A stretch of DNA of 15,059 nucleotides from DATMBL01 sp050735975. Its GTDB lineage: Bacteria; Desulfobacterota; Binatia; UBA9968. Within the stretch, counting starts at the first letter, position 1, and each line of letters begins with the position of its first letter. The notes under the pieces were generated by a model. The model did not search any database and was not told the origin of the DNA. It worked only from the letters and a program-made list of their open reading frames with translations. The stretch is taken from assembly GCA_050735975.1 (NCBI GenBank), contig JBOHVS010000110.1:1-15059 (forward strand), written 5' to 3'. Below, piece by piece: positions 7,514 to 13,940 of the stretch. A program made the translations under genes and the position numbers.

Positions 7514-8356
7514 CTACGGTGCAAAGAAGGCGAGGGTGCGCATTTCGATGCTTTCGCGGGCGGCCGCGTCCGGCGGGCTGGTCGGATCATCGAAGGCGGC
7601 GTGCGCGGTCCAGCGCGCGCGGCCATCTTTTTCCGAATCAAAAGTTTTGAAGACCAGAGCCTCGTTTCTCTGCATGTTGGGGAAATAGTACCAGACATGC
7701 TCGGGGCTGAAAGTCAGGTGAGCGGTTTCACCGACCCGATCCGGGTAAATCCGAGCGCTGGGAACCAGTTCCTTCGTGCCTATGCTGCGCGCGTCCGCTA
7801 TTGCCAGCGGTTCCTTCTGTACGGGATTGCGAATCGGCCGCCATGTCTGGACGACGGCAAAGCGATGCTTGAGAAGTTCTTCCGCTTCATCGGGGAGGAG
7901 ATCCCGCACCCGCTGCGGCCCTGACCATTCGGTGTAGTCATTATGCACGTTGTGGACCGGCCCGCTAATCTGTTTCTCTTCCCGGGTCGCGTTGTCAGCG
8001 GAGCGCAGCGTGTGATCGAACACGAGAACTCGCATCGCTCCGGATGTTTGCTTTACCAGTTGTTCAGTCTCTGCATAGTAAACCGACCGCACCTCGTTTT
8101 CATCGTAGAAATTTTTGACTCTGGTCTCGTGATTGACGAATACAAATCCTTCGCGCTCGAGGGAGAGTTGGGCGGCGAGGGGGCGGCCATTGTGAATAGT
8201 CATCTTGCGTTCTTGGTACTTTCCCTTGCGTTTCCCGGCTGCGACGGAGTAACTCACGCCTCCGTAGCTTGCCGGCTTTTCGTCCGTTTCGACGAGGTAG
8301 TTGAGCAGAGCCTCGACGGATGGTAGTGATTCTGCAACTCTTTCGGCCCGTGACAT
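7514..8356 (-). CDS. CmcJ/NvfI-family oxidoreductase (gibberellin desaturase-like putative Fe(II)/2OG oxygenase)
   Basis: This 280-aa cytoplasmic protein matches the family that includes cephamycin CmcJ, fungal AsaB and GA4 desaturase. Family hallmarks in order are: HNDYTEWSGPQRV at 138-150, VVQTWRPIRNPV around 168-179, PLAIADARS at 183-191, WYYFPNM with a following FKTFDS at 222-241, and TAHAAFDDP at 250-258 followed by RESIEMR at 267-273. H138-x-D140 and H252 fit an HxD...H iron-binding triad, with R267 or R273 as candidate co-substrate contacts (inference). Members hydroxylate, desaturate or otherwise oxidise small molecules. The ATG at 8356 has GGGAG 9 bases upstream. It lies 184 bases downstream of the cupin gene on the same strand, across a palindromic repeat, so it may be the last gene of that operon. 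The substrate is unknown. Confidence 0.85.
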   Translation of the reverse strand: MSRAERVAESLPSVEALLNYLVETDEKPASYGGVSYSVAAGKRKGKYQERKMTIHNGRPLAAQLSLEREGFVFVNHETRVKNFYDENEVRSVYYAETEQLVKQTSGAMRVLVFDHTLRSADNATREEKQISGPVHNVHNDYTEWSGPQRVRDLLPDEAEELLKHRFAVVQTWRPIRNPVQKEPLAIADARSIGTKELVPSARIYPDRVGETAHLTFSPEHVWYYFPNMQRNEALVFKTFDSEKDGRARWTAHAAFDDPTSPPDAAARESIEMRTLAFFAP

Positions 8357-8419
8357 ATGATCTTTCTCCCTTTGGCAGTCGGGTTCTGTGAAAAAATTGG
8401 CGTCCGCCCTTCAATCAGG

Positions 8420-8433
8420 CTCACGACGAACGG
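8420..8433. repeat. partial copy of the 8461-8493 palindromic repeat
   Basis: CTCACGACGAACGG matches the reverse complement of the left end of the neighbouring palindrome (CTCACCACGAACGG) with one mismatch. It lies 27 bases from the full copy and in inverted orientation to its left arm. Confidence 0.45.
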
Positions 8434-8460
8434 CTAAGTACTTGGAGATCCGTTTTTCCA

Positions 8461-8493
8461 CCGTTCGTGGTGAGGTTCTCGAACCATGAACGG
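8461..8493. repeat. 33-base palindromic intergenic repeat (REP-like)
   Basis: The arms CCGTTCGTGGT (8461-8471) and ACCATGAACGG (8483-8493) pair along 11 positions with one G-U wobble, around GAGGTTCTCGA. It resembles the widely dispersed intergenic palindromes built on TTCGACAAGCTCA-type cores in many proteobacterial and related genomes (recollection, not a search). It sits in the 184-base gap between the cupin and oxygenase genes, where its RNA hairpin could attenuate readthrough or stabilise the upstream mRNA end. Confidence 0.6.
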
Positions 8494-8540
8494 ATTTTTC
8501 ACACCTTCTCGGCTAAATTATCAAAGCCGCCGAGTCTTAG

Positions 8541-9170
8541 CTACCGCTTTGGCAACATTTCGCAGGGAGTCTGGCGCGGTCCCAAACTCTCGTAATATTC
8601 GTTTTTCTCGGGGACGTAGCGCCCCTGGTTGAAGTCGCCGCCCTTTTGACTGCGAATGATCACCGCAACCGTGCGCTCGCCGACGGTGATCTCGGTATGA
8701 ATTTCGTAGGGCTTGACGAGATCGATCTCGCCCGGACCGACCAGGACGTCGCTGGACTGCCTGATTTCGGCGTAATCCGGCTTCGACCGGTCGTCGAGGC
8801 GATCGTAGCGAACAACCCGCTCGCGGCCATCGAGCACTCCATAAAGCGTGTAGATGTGAGCATGATCGTGAATGCGCGCCGCCCGGCCCTGTCGAGCGTC
8901 TCCCTTCGTAAGGCCGTTGATTGCGAACCCATAGTCGGGATCTTCGTAGAAGAGCAAATTCTCGGCGCGTCCACCGGCGGGGACGCAGTCAGGCCAGCGC
9001 TTGGAGGCGGCAAGGACCTCCGGATCGGCAAGCAATTCCGCCAGGATCGGCCTTAAAGTATTCCAGCGTTTGTCCAGGTCTTTTTCTTTCGCGAAGAGCT
9101 CGCGGGTCTGTCGAACAAATCGCGCCAGCGCGTTTTCTGTTTGCGCATCTGTCTGTACCTGCAGTTCCAT
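8541..9170 (-). CDS. cupin-fold metal-dependent protein, cysteine dioxygenase-like
   Basis: This 209-aa cytoplasmic protein has an alpha-helical N-terminus (about 10-60) and a cupin barrel. Cupin motif 1 is RIHDHAHIYTLYGVLDG (100-115), with H101 and H103 as likely metal ligands; motif 2 supplies H158 in the KPYEIHTE segment. The HxH plus distal His arrangement, without the usual motif 1 Glu at the classical spacing, resembles cysteine/3-mercaptopropionate dioxygenases and their uncharacterised relatives, which use a three-His Fe(II) site. Thiol oxidation is therefore possible but unproven. The ATG at 9170 follows GAGGAGG by 5 bases and lies 17 bases after the amidohydrolase stop, so the two are almost certainly co-transcribed. 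A frame extension to 9272 overlaps the amidohydrolase gene and lacks a ribosome site. Confidence 0.85.
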   Translation of the reverse strand: MELQVQTDAQTENALARFVRQTRELFAKEKDLDKRWNTLRPILAELLADPEVLAASKRWPDCVPAGGRAENLLFYEDPDYGFAINGLTKGDARQGRAARIHDHAHIYTLYGVLDGRERVVRYDRLDDRSKPDYAEIRQSSDVLVGPGEIDLVKPYEIHTEITVGERTVAVIIRSQKGGDFNQGRYVPEKNEYYESLGPRQTPCEMLPKR

Positions 9171-9187
9171 AGAGTCCTCCTCATTCC

Positions 9188-10354
9188 TTATTGATGGAGT
9201 GTTTGTCCCTTTGCCGATTCGATCGATTGTTGCATGTTCGCGGTCGCATAGAAACGAGCGCAATTGTCCCAAAGAATGTTGCGTTTGCTTTCATCCGCCA
9301 GCGGCAGTTCCAAAAAGCTCGTAACGGCGTGGGGATACTTCGAATCGCCGTGCGGGTAATCGGTCGAGAAAACCAGTTGATCACAGCCGAATTCTTCAAT
9401 CGTGTAGCGGGCCGGCCGTTCGTCAGGCTCCACCGAGATGAAGCACTGGCGTTTGAAGTATTCGCTCGGCGTCATGGAGAGATCCGGCATGAAGATATCG
9501 CCTTCGCGCTCGTAGCCTTCATCCATGCGCCACAAGAGCCACGGTAGCCAGGAACAGTTGGCCTCCAAAAAGGCGATTCTCAGCTTCGGGTGACGCGCCA
9601 GGATACCGCCTGCGACGAAGCTGCCGAGACCCAGCATCTGCTCAAAAGGCTGCGCGTAGATGCGGCGGAGCCCGAAGTTGGGTTCGAACTGTTCGCCGCT
9701 CTGGCGCGAGCGCGATCCCGTCGCCTCGTGAAAGCCGAGCGGGAGGTTGAGTTCTTCGAGCGTGTTCCAGAGCGGCTCGTAATAAGGATCGTGCCACGGC
9801 TTGCCGTTGACAATGTTCGAGCGCAGAAAGACGGACCGAAATCCGTAGTCTTCAACCACCCGATGCGTTTCCTCAACGGCATCATTGATGTCGTAAATAG
9901 AAATCATCCCGGCGCCGAGCAGCCGCTTCGGATCGGTTTGACAGAAGTCATGGAGCCAATCGTTGTAGGCCCTGGCGAGCGCCGCGGCGAAGCGGGGGTC
10001 CCGATCGGGATGGGTGAGAACGCTCAAGCCGCGGCTCGGGAACAGAACCGCGACATCGATGCCTTCAATATCCATCGCTTCGAGCTGAACCTCGGCGGTC
10101 CAACCCCGGCGGGAGTGGTCGCGGTAGATCCCCTGGTTCTTCTCATAATTTCGCCCCCTGTGAGGAGTGCCGGCGGTGCGTCTGCCGTTGGGCTCGCCGT
10201 TTGGGAAGATCAACCCCAGCTCGCGGACGTTCTCGGAGGTTCTGCCGCGAGGCGCCAGCGAGCGGAACTCCGGGGCGATATAGCGTTCCCATAGATCCGG
10301 AGGCTCCATAATGTGCATGTCACTATCGAAGACTCTGAACCCATTCTTCGCCAT
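9188..10354 (-). CDS. amidohydrolase-2 family metal-dependent hydrolase/decarboxylase (ACMSD-like)
   Basis: The 388-aa protein belongs to the TIM-barrel amidohydrolase-related group with ACMSD and gamma-resorcylate decarboxylase. The N-terminal metal motif appears as D12-M-H14 followed by E17; further likely ligands are H209 in LGFHEATG and D332 in FSTDYPH. The FLEANCSWLPWLLWRMDE segment (262-279) and RNILWDNCARFY (358-369) are typical family signatures. Members hydrolyse or decarboxylate carboxylic acids, often aromatic ring-cleavage or phenolic acids, with a divalent metal. The ATG at 10354 has GAGGAGG 7 bases upstream. It is the first gene of a unit with the cupin (17-base gap) and possibly the CmcJ-like oxygenase, which suggests one catabolic or modification pathway (inference). 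No signal peptide is seen. Confidence 0.92.
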   Translation of the reverse strand: MAKNGFRVFDSDMHIMEPPDLWERYIAPEFRSLAPRGRTSENVRELGLIFPNGEPNGRRTAGTPHRGRNYEKNQGIYRDHSRRGWTAEVQLEAMDIEGIDVAVLFPSRGLSVLTHPDRDPRFAAALARAYNDWLHDFCQTDPKRLLGAGMISIYDINDAVEETHRVVEDYGFRSVFLRSNIVNGKPWHDPYYEPLWNTLEELNLPLGFHEATGSRSRQSGEQFEPNFGLRRIYAQPFEQMLGLGSFVAGGILARHPKLRIAFLEANCSWLPWLLWRMDEGYEREGDIFMPDLSMTPSEYFKRQCFISVEPDERPARYTIEEFGCDQLVFSTDYPHGDSKYPHAVTSFLELPLADESKRNILWDNCARFYATANMQQSIESAKGQTLHQ

Positions 10355-10421
10355 TCGTCTTCCTCCTCAGAACTGGCTCTCGTCGCGGTAAGACTCGATC
10401 AAATCTTGAGAGAATTAATGG

Positions 10422-10441
10422 CAGCCGGCGACGTTCGGCTG
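10422..10441 (-). promoter_or_regulatory. leader hairpin upstream of the amidohydrolase gene
   Basis: CAGCCG and CGGCTG form a perfect 6-base GC-rich stem with an 8-base loop. It would fall in the 5' leader if the promoter at 10462-10491 is real. Its function is unknown. Confidence 0.3.
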
Positions 10442-10461
10442 TTGCGCGTTCAGTTGGCCTC

Positions 10462-10491
10462 AGCCTAATGCCGTCAATTGCTGCTTGTCAA
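10462..10491 (-). promoter_or_regulatory. putative sigma-70 promoter for the amidohydrolase-cupin operon
   Basis: On the minus strand a perfect -35 box TTGACA (10491-10486) is followed after 18 bases by TAGGCT (10467-10462), which keeps the TA...T positions of a -10 box. Transcription would start near 10455 and give a leader of about 100 bases. The weak -10 and the 18-base spacer limit confidence. Confidence 0.35.
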
Positions 10492-10585
10492 GCTGGCTGA
10501 TGGTCTCGCTTGTAATGGAGGGACGACTAAATGAGGGAAATAAATGTGAAGCTGTTTTCTCGCCGTAATCAATCAATCGTCCCGT

Positions 10586-11299
10586 TCAGTTCACAAGTTC
10601 TAGAACGGCGTGCTTAAGCGTCATTGTCTTGTTTGTGCCGGCAGTAGTCCAGTCCACAGTAACCTGTAAGATTTGTGCCGCCGTTGAATCAACAGCGGCT
10701 GTTCCCTGGCCTCTCGAAACGCCGTTTCCAATGTAAAACAACAGCCCCCGTTGCGAGTTCGCTGATCCATCAGCGTTAATCAAAAACTCAGCCTTGAATG
10801 GGAGCACCCCACCTGCCGGAGCAACAGTACTGTTAAATAAGGTCGTCCCGCCGAATTTCAAACGAAAATAGAAAAAGTCTTCGGTGCAGTTGCCGCACTT
10901 CTCTTCGCCCTCAATCAACAGGCGAAGGCGGTTGTTCGTTCCCAGCGTGTTTGCCGGCACCGTAAATGTGTAAACCGCGGTTTCTGCGCTTGTGTTACCG
11001 ACGGTTGTATCCGCGGTAACTTCATCAATAACCGTGTTACTTGCACCCCCGGGCAGGTTCGTAAGCTGCGATCCATCGCCGCGAAAAGACGTGGCGTTTA
11101 CCGCCCCATTGACGTCCAATGGGTAGGCGGGATTAGTATTGCCGATTCCCACCCGGCCCGTCGAGGGTTGAACGGTAAGCGGAGAGCTTTGAGCGTGCAG
11201 TGTCGGCTGAAAAAGAAGAACGCCCGCAACGCCTCCAATGATCAACCAATTTCCTTGCCGCACAGTAGCGAACGCTCCAAAACTTTTACCCGTCAGCAT
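10586..11299 (-). CDS. secreted protein with tail-fibre-like 'VGIGxTNP' N-terminal motif
   Basis: ATG 11299 is chosen because GGAGGGG lies just upstream (11303-11309); an earlier TTG at 11311 would put that ribosome site inside the gene. The 237-aa product has a hydrophobic export segment at about 18-36 ending LHAQ. It is followed by GRVGIGNTNPAYPLDVNG (about 48-65) and a GDGSQLTNLP stretch, a motif found at the start of many surface or fibre proteins, including phage tail-fibre and S74-type stalks. The rest is a beta-rich domain from about 95 to the end, with a CGNC pair at C135/C138 that could form a disulfide. No chaperone-like autoproteolytic S74 domain is present. It lies 71 bases after the small secreted gene on the same strand. 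Predicted role: exported structural or adhesin-like protein, partner unknown. Confidence 0.8.
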   Translation of the reverse strand: MLTGKSFGAFATVRQGNWLIIGGVAGVLLFQPTLHAQSSPLTVQPSTGRVGIGNTNPAYPLDVNGAVNATSFRGDGSQLTNLPGGASNTVIDEVTADTTVGNTSAETAVYTFTVPANTLGTNNRLRLLIEGEEKCGNCTEDFFYFRLKFGGTTLFNSTVAPAGGVLPFKAEFLINADGSANSQRGLLFYIGNGVSRGQGTAAVDSTAAQILQVTVDWTTAGTNKTMTLKHAVLELVN

Positions 11300-11302
11300 A
11301 TT

Positions 11303-11309
11303 CCCCTCC
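11303..11309 (-). promoter_or_regulatory. ribosome binding site deciding the VGIG-protein start
   Basis: GGAGGGG on the minus strand precedes ATG 11299 by 3 to 5 bases, depending on how the pairing register is drawn. It favours that start over the in-frame TTG at 11311. Confidence 0.6.
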
Positions 11310-11370
11310 AAATCTGCCAGCCGCGCACAATCACCTACTCAAGCCTAGAGTAATGAACTCTTCGACCCAG

Positions 11371-11733
11371 CTAGCGACGCATATTGGTTATGATCTCAAG
11401 CAGAATTTCCTTTACATCCGCTGAAAGCCGCGAGGCGGTGACTCGCGAGATGAGATCGCTCCGCCATTCATCGTCAAATCCTTTAAGCTCGTTGGCCGGT
11501 CTTAGGACGATGTCGCCTTTGGCATCGCGCGCATACTTTCTGAAATCCACTCCATCGGGAATCGGCCTGCCCGGGTAATCCAGGTTATCGTAGTACCTGT
11601 CGTCGTACTGAAGTGTGCTATCCCCGGCATCGACGACGTTCCCGGTCGCTTTCTCAACGATGATCCGCTGCTGGGCGAAAACGGGAGAAGAGCAGTAGAG
11701 TAGAGCTGCGGCGATAATAAAAATATATTTCAT
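11371..11733 (-). CDS. small secreted protein, unknown function
   Basis: The 120-aa protein starts at an ATG preceded by GGAGG with a 6-base spacer. It opens with an unambiguous signal peptide (MKYIFIIAAALLYCSSPVFA). The mature 100 residues are acidic and Tyr/Asp-rich in the middle (DDRYYDNLDYPGRPIPDGVD) and end in an amphipathic helix (SADVKEILLEIITNMRR). Gln21-Gln-Arg-Ile-Ile-Val-Glu-Lys-Ala-Thr-Gly begins the mature part and reads as a beta hairpin. I do not recognise a family. It lies 131 bases below the phospholipase-like gene and 71 bases above the VGIG-motif gene, all on the minus strand, so it may be co-expressed with the latter. The mature part lacks cysteines and metal motifs, which argues against an enzyme. 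Confidence 0.75.
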   Translation of the reverse strand: MKYIFIIAAALLYCSSPVFAQQRIIVEKATGNVVDAGDSTLQYDDRYYDNLDYPGRPIPDGVDFRKYARDAKGDIVLRPANELKGFDDEWRSDLISRVTASRLSADVKEILLEIITNMRR

Positions 11734-11864
11734 CCTGGGCCTCCTTCTGCGTCAATACTTGTCAGACGCTTCCAGTGGAATTTCTGATTCCTCAACTGAT
11801 CTACCCTCCATAATTCTCGTTGTACGCGACGCAATGAATTGACGATCAAATCACAAAACGACAC

Positions 11865-13340
11865 TCAGCACACCCCGGGAGCTTCTCCTATAACAACAGC
11901 TCCGTTCTCTTTACCTAGTTGGCCTTTATATACTAGCCATCTCGTTGTGGACGAAGCATTTGATGGAACACCGGCGTGGAACCGGAAATCGATATCCCCA
12001 ACAGCAGTGCTGAAATCCACCTGAACAGGGTCAGAAGATATAAAAGAAGTCACGCCACCGACCTTATAGGCAATGATCACCCTCAGTTCTCCTAGGCCGG
12101 CGGTCTCATTAGGCATGCCGCTCAGTCCCAAACTACCGACGGTGAACGGGTACCAAGTGGTGGGAAATTCTGCCACTGGATTTACACAGGGGCCTACACC
12201 ACCAAGATCGCCCCGGAAGAAATAATCTATGAGTCCCTTCGAGTAACTTACCGCCCGCGGGAAAAGTTTGGTTCCGTAATCGCGCATGACATTATCGTCG
12301 AGCTGTCCCTCAGTTGGTGCTACTGTTTCGTTGGTAATAGCCCGAAGCGAGCTTGCGTGTGCCAACTTATAATCGGTTTCTCCGAAACCGGGTTTAAACC
12401 TGAGGTAGCTGTGCGTCTCTCCCGTGACTGGATCGACGACTGTTTCGCCTTGCTCCAGATTCGATAAACCTGGAAATGAGAATTCAGACGGAGAAGCGAA
12501 GACGGTATCATCGCTAAAAAAATTAGCGCTGGAATACTCTGCAACGCCGATATCGTATCCGGTCTGTATTGTCGCACGATCCGCGTCCGTAGCGTCTATA
12601 ACGCGAGAAACTGGGACCGGGGCAAATTGGTTCGCGCTTTGCTGATCGAATAGAGAGTTATCAAACGCCGGCAGGGGTAGGTTACCCTGGCTTGAACCAC
12701 CAATCCCTGCGATCATAGTTCTGGCATCTGAGCCTAGGCCCCACCGGTGAAAGTAATCTCCGTCGCCTGGAAAATGGGTGTCGTTCCGTGCGTGAGCAGG
12801 CGATGTCGCATCTTGAACCAGATGGATCAGGTGGCCGAGCGATCTAAACGTGTCGGCCAGAAGACTGTTTCTGTCTTCTTCCGATGCTGCCGTGAGAGCC
12901 TGAAAATAGGTGTTGCGCGCGTCTTGCCACGAATGCTTGCCGCCAATATTTTGTTCGTGGTCTTGTCCCCACACAACTGACGAACTACCGATCTGGCCTA
13001 AGACCGGCCACGTCAATCCCGCCTGATTCCAGGCCAGTCTCGGGTTGTGAAAATGATGCCTGCTACGGATTCCAGGCTTATCTTCGTTCTTGGCACCCTC
13101 CGTAGCAATGAAGTCTATTGCGCTCTTCCCATCGAAGAACGGCTCAAGAATTCCATTGGGAAATCCCCAAGACGTAAACATACTCTTAAGAAGATCATCC
13201 AAAATAGACTTCGGGGTGGCTACGTTGCTCAGGTCCTCATGAGTGAGGGTCTCATATCCCTCGTTTAAGCTGGGTATTAACAACAGCACGGTCGAAAAGC
13301 ACAATATGCTAATTAAGGATCTGTTAATATTTCTTTTCAT
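11865..13340 (-). CDS. exported zinc-dependent phospholipase C/P1 nuclease-like protein with C-terminal extension
   Basis: The 491-aa product has an N-terminal signal-like hydrophobic stretch (about 8-24). Its core carries the zinc PLC/S1-P1 nuclease metal pattern: GHLIHLVQDATSPAH gives H173, D177 and H183, spaced +4 and +6 exactly as in Bacillus PLC (H118, D122, H128). Other candidate ligands are H34 in THED, the RHHFH cluster near 94-98, and H198 in FHRW. A LFPRAVSYSKGLIDYFFRG segment at about 359-377 closes the helical core, and a beta-rich extension of roughly 100 residues follows. ATG 13340 is preferred to ATG 13346 because GAGGA abuts the latter. It starts 9 bases after the preceding stop, so it is coupled to the carboxypeptidase-regulatory-like gene. 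Lipid or nucleic-acid phosphodiester hydrolysis is plausible; the true substrate is unknown. Confidence 0.8.
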   Translation of the reverse strand: MKRNINRSLISILCFSTVLLLIPSLNEGYETLTHEDLSNVATPKSILDDLLKSMFTSWGFPNGILEPFFDGKSAIDFIATEGAKNEDKPGIRSRHHFHNPRLAWNQAGLTWPVLGQIGSSSVVWGQDHEQNIGGKHSWQDARNTYFQALTAASEEDRNSLLADTFRSLGHLIHLVQDATSPAHARNDTHFPGDGDYFHRWGLGSDARTMIAGIGGSSQGNLPLPAFDNSLFDQQSANQFAPVPVSRVIDATDADRATIQTGYDIGVAEYSSANFFSDDTVFASPSEFSFPGLSNLEQGETVVDPVTGETHSYLRFKPGFGETDYKLAHASSLRAITNETVAPTEGQLDDNVMRDYGTKLFPRAVSYSKGLIDYFFRGDLGGVGPCVNPVAEFPTTWYPFTVGSLGLSGMPNETAGLGELRVIIAYKVGGVTSFISSDPVQVDFSTAVGDIDFRFHAGVPSNASSTTRWLVYKGQLGKENGAVVIGEAPGVC

Positions 13341-13346
13341 GTACAT

Positions 13347-13351
13347 TCCTC
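13347..13351 (-). promoter_or_regulatory. ribosome binding site overlapping the upstream stop codon
   Basis: GAGGA on the minus strand overlaps the TGA stop of the preceding gene (13352-13350). It is 6 bases from ATG 13340 but directly touches ATG 13346, which selects the downstream start and implies translational coupling. Confidence 0.6.
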
Positions 13352-13940
13352 ATTTGCTAGGTACCGGATACAAAGAAGTGATTCCTGCCATTTTGCGCTG
13401 AGTATTTACCAGTCGTAGCAAGTTAGGTATGTTTTCGAGCGGAACGCCGGCGTTGAGCGAACTAAGCGCTATATACTTCTTCGCTTCTTCCCGGGACTCT
13501 AGTTTCGGCAGGCGTATGAGGGCCCCTCTTCTGAGATCCTCGCGGAGATCACTGAATGAACGATATCCCATGAGAAATGCCGTAGCGCCAATCAAAGGAC
13601 GATATCCGGGTTTGTAAATAATCGTCGTTGGTGGGCTTTCTATATACGTGAGCGGATTCCAATCAATGCCTGGCGATACATCCATAGAAAATTTGCCCTG
13701 ACTGTCCGTCAGAGTTTCCTTGGCCTCATGGAAGTACTGTGGACCGTTCATCCTGATGTAAGGCCGTGTCCACCAGATGACGACCAGAGCTGCGTCACTT
13801 AAAGGCTCACCGGTTGCCTCATCAACTACAGTCCCTTGATAAATCTCGGCATAACACTCCACCGGACTGACAGTCTTCCACAACCCAAAAATCAGCAAAA
13901 CGGCAAAAATTCGAAATCCGGTTCTTGTAATTCCCTTCAT
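13350..13940 (-). CDS. exported carboxypeptidase regulatory-like domain protein
   Basis: The 196-aa protein begins with a signal peptide (hydrophobic core about 10-22, cleavage near ECYA at residue 31). Residues about 34-115 read as a carboxypeptidase regulatory-like (transthyretin-type) beta sandwich: YQGTVVDEATGEPLSDAALV, then a TDSQGKFSMDV strand, then IIYKPGYRPL, the usual three conserved blocks. The remaining 80 residues are mainly helical and unrecognised. Such domains occur in secreted or outer-membrane proteins and mediate binding rather than catalysis. The ATG directly abuts the TAG of the upstream gene (13941-13943), with AAGGA about 7 bases before the start inside that gene, and its own stop overlaps the ribosome site of the next gene. 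Both junctions indicate coupled translation. Confidence 0.8.
   Translation of the reverse strand: MKGITRTGFRIFAVLLIFGLWKTVSPVECYAEIYQGTVVDEATGEPLSDAALVVIWWTRPYIRMNGPQYFHEAKETLTDSQGKFSMDVSPGIDWNPLTYIESPPTTIIYKPGYRPLIGATAFLMGYRSFSDLREDLRRGALIRLPKLESREEAKKYIALSSLNAGVPLENIPNLLRLVNTQRKMAGITSLYPVPSK

Noticed and set aside
7355..7924. A 189-codon plus-strand frame spanning the M24 gene end, the hairpin and the oxygenase gene
   Set aside because: It crosses the intergenic hairpin and overlaps two recognised genes, with no ribosome site.
9590..10294. A 234-codon plus-strand frame opposite the amidohydrolase
   Set aside because: It lies entirely within the recognised amidohydrolase gene, with no start signal and no recognisable domain.
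10520..10583. GGGACGA/TCGTCCC inverted repeat downstream of the VGIG-protein gene
   Set aside because: Seven-base arms more than 50 bases apart are likely chance, and no T-run follows, so I do not call a terminator.
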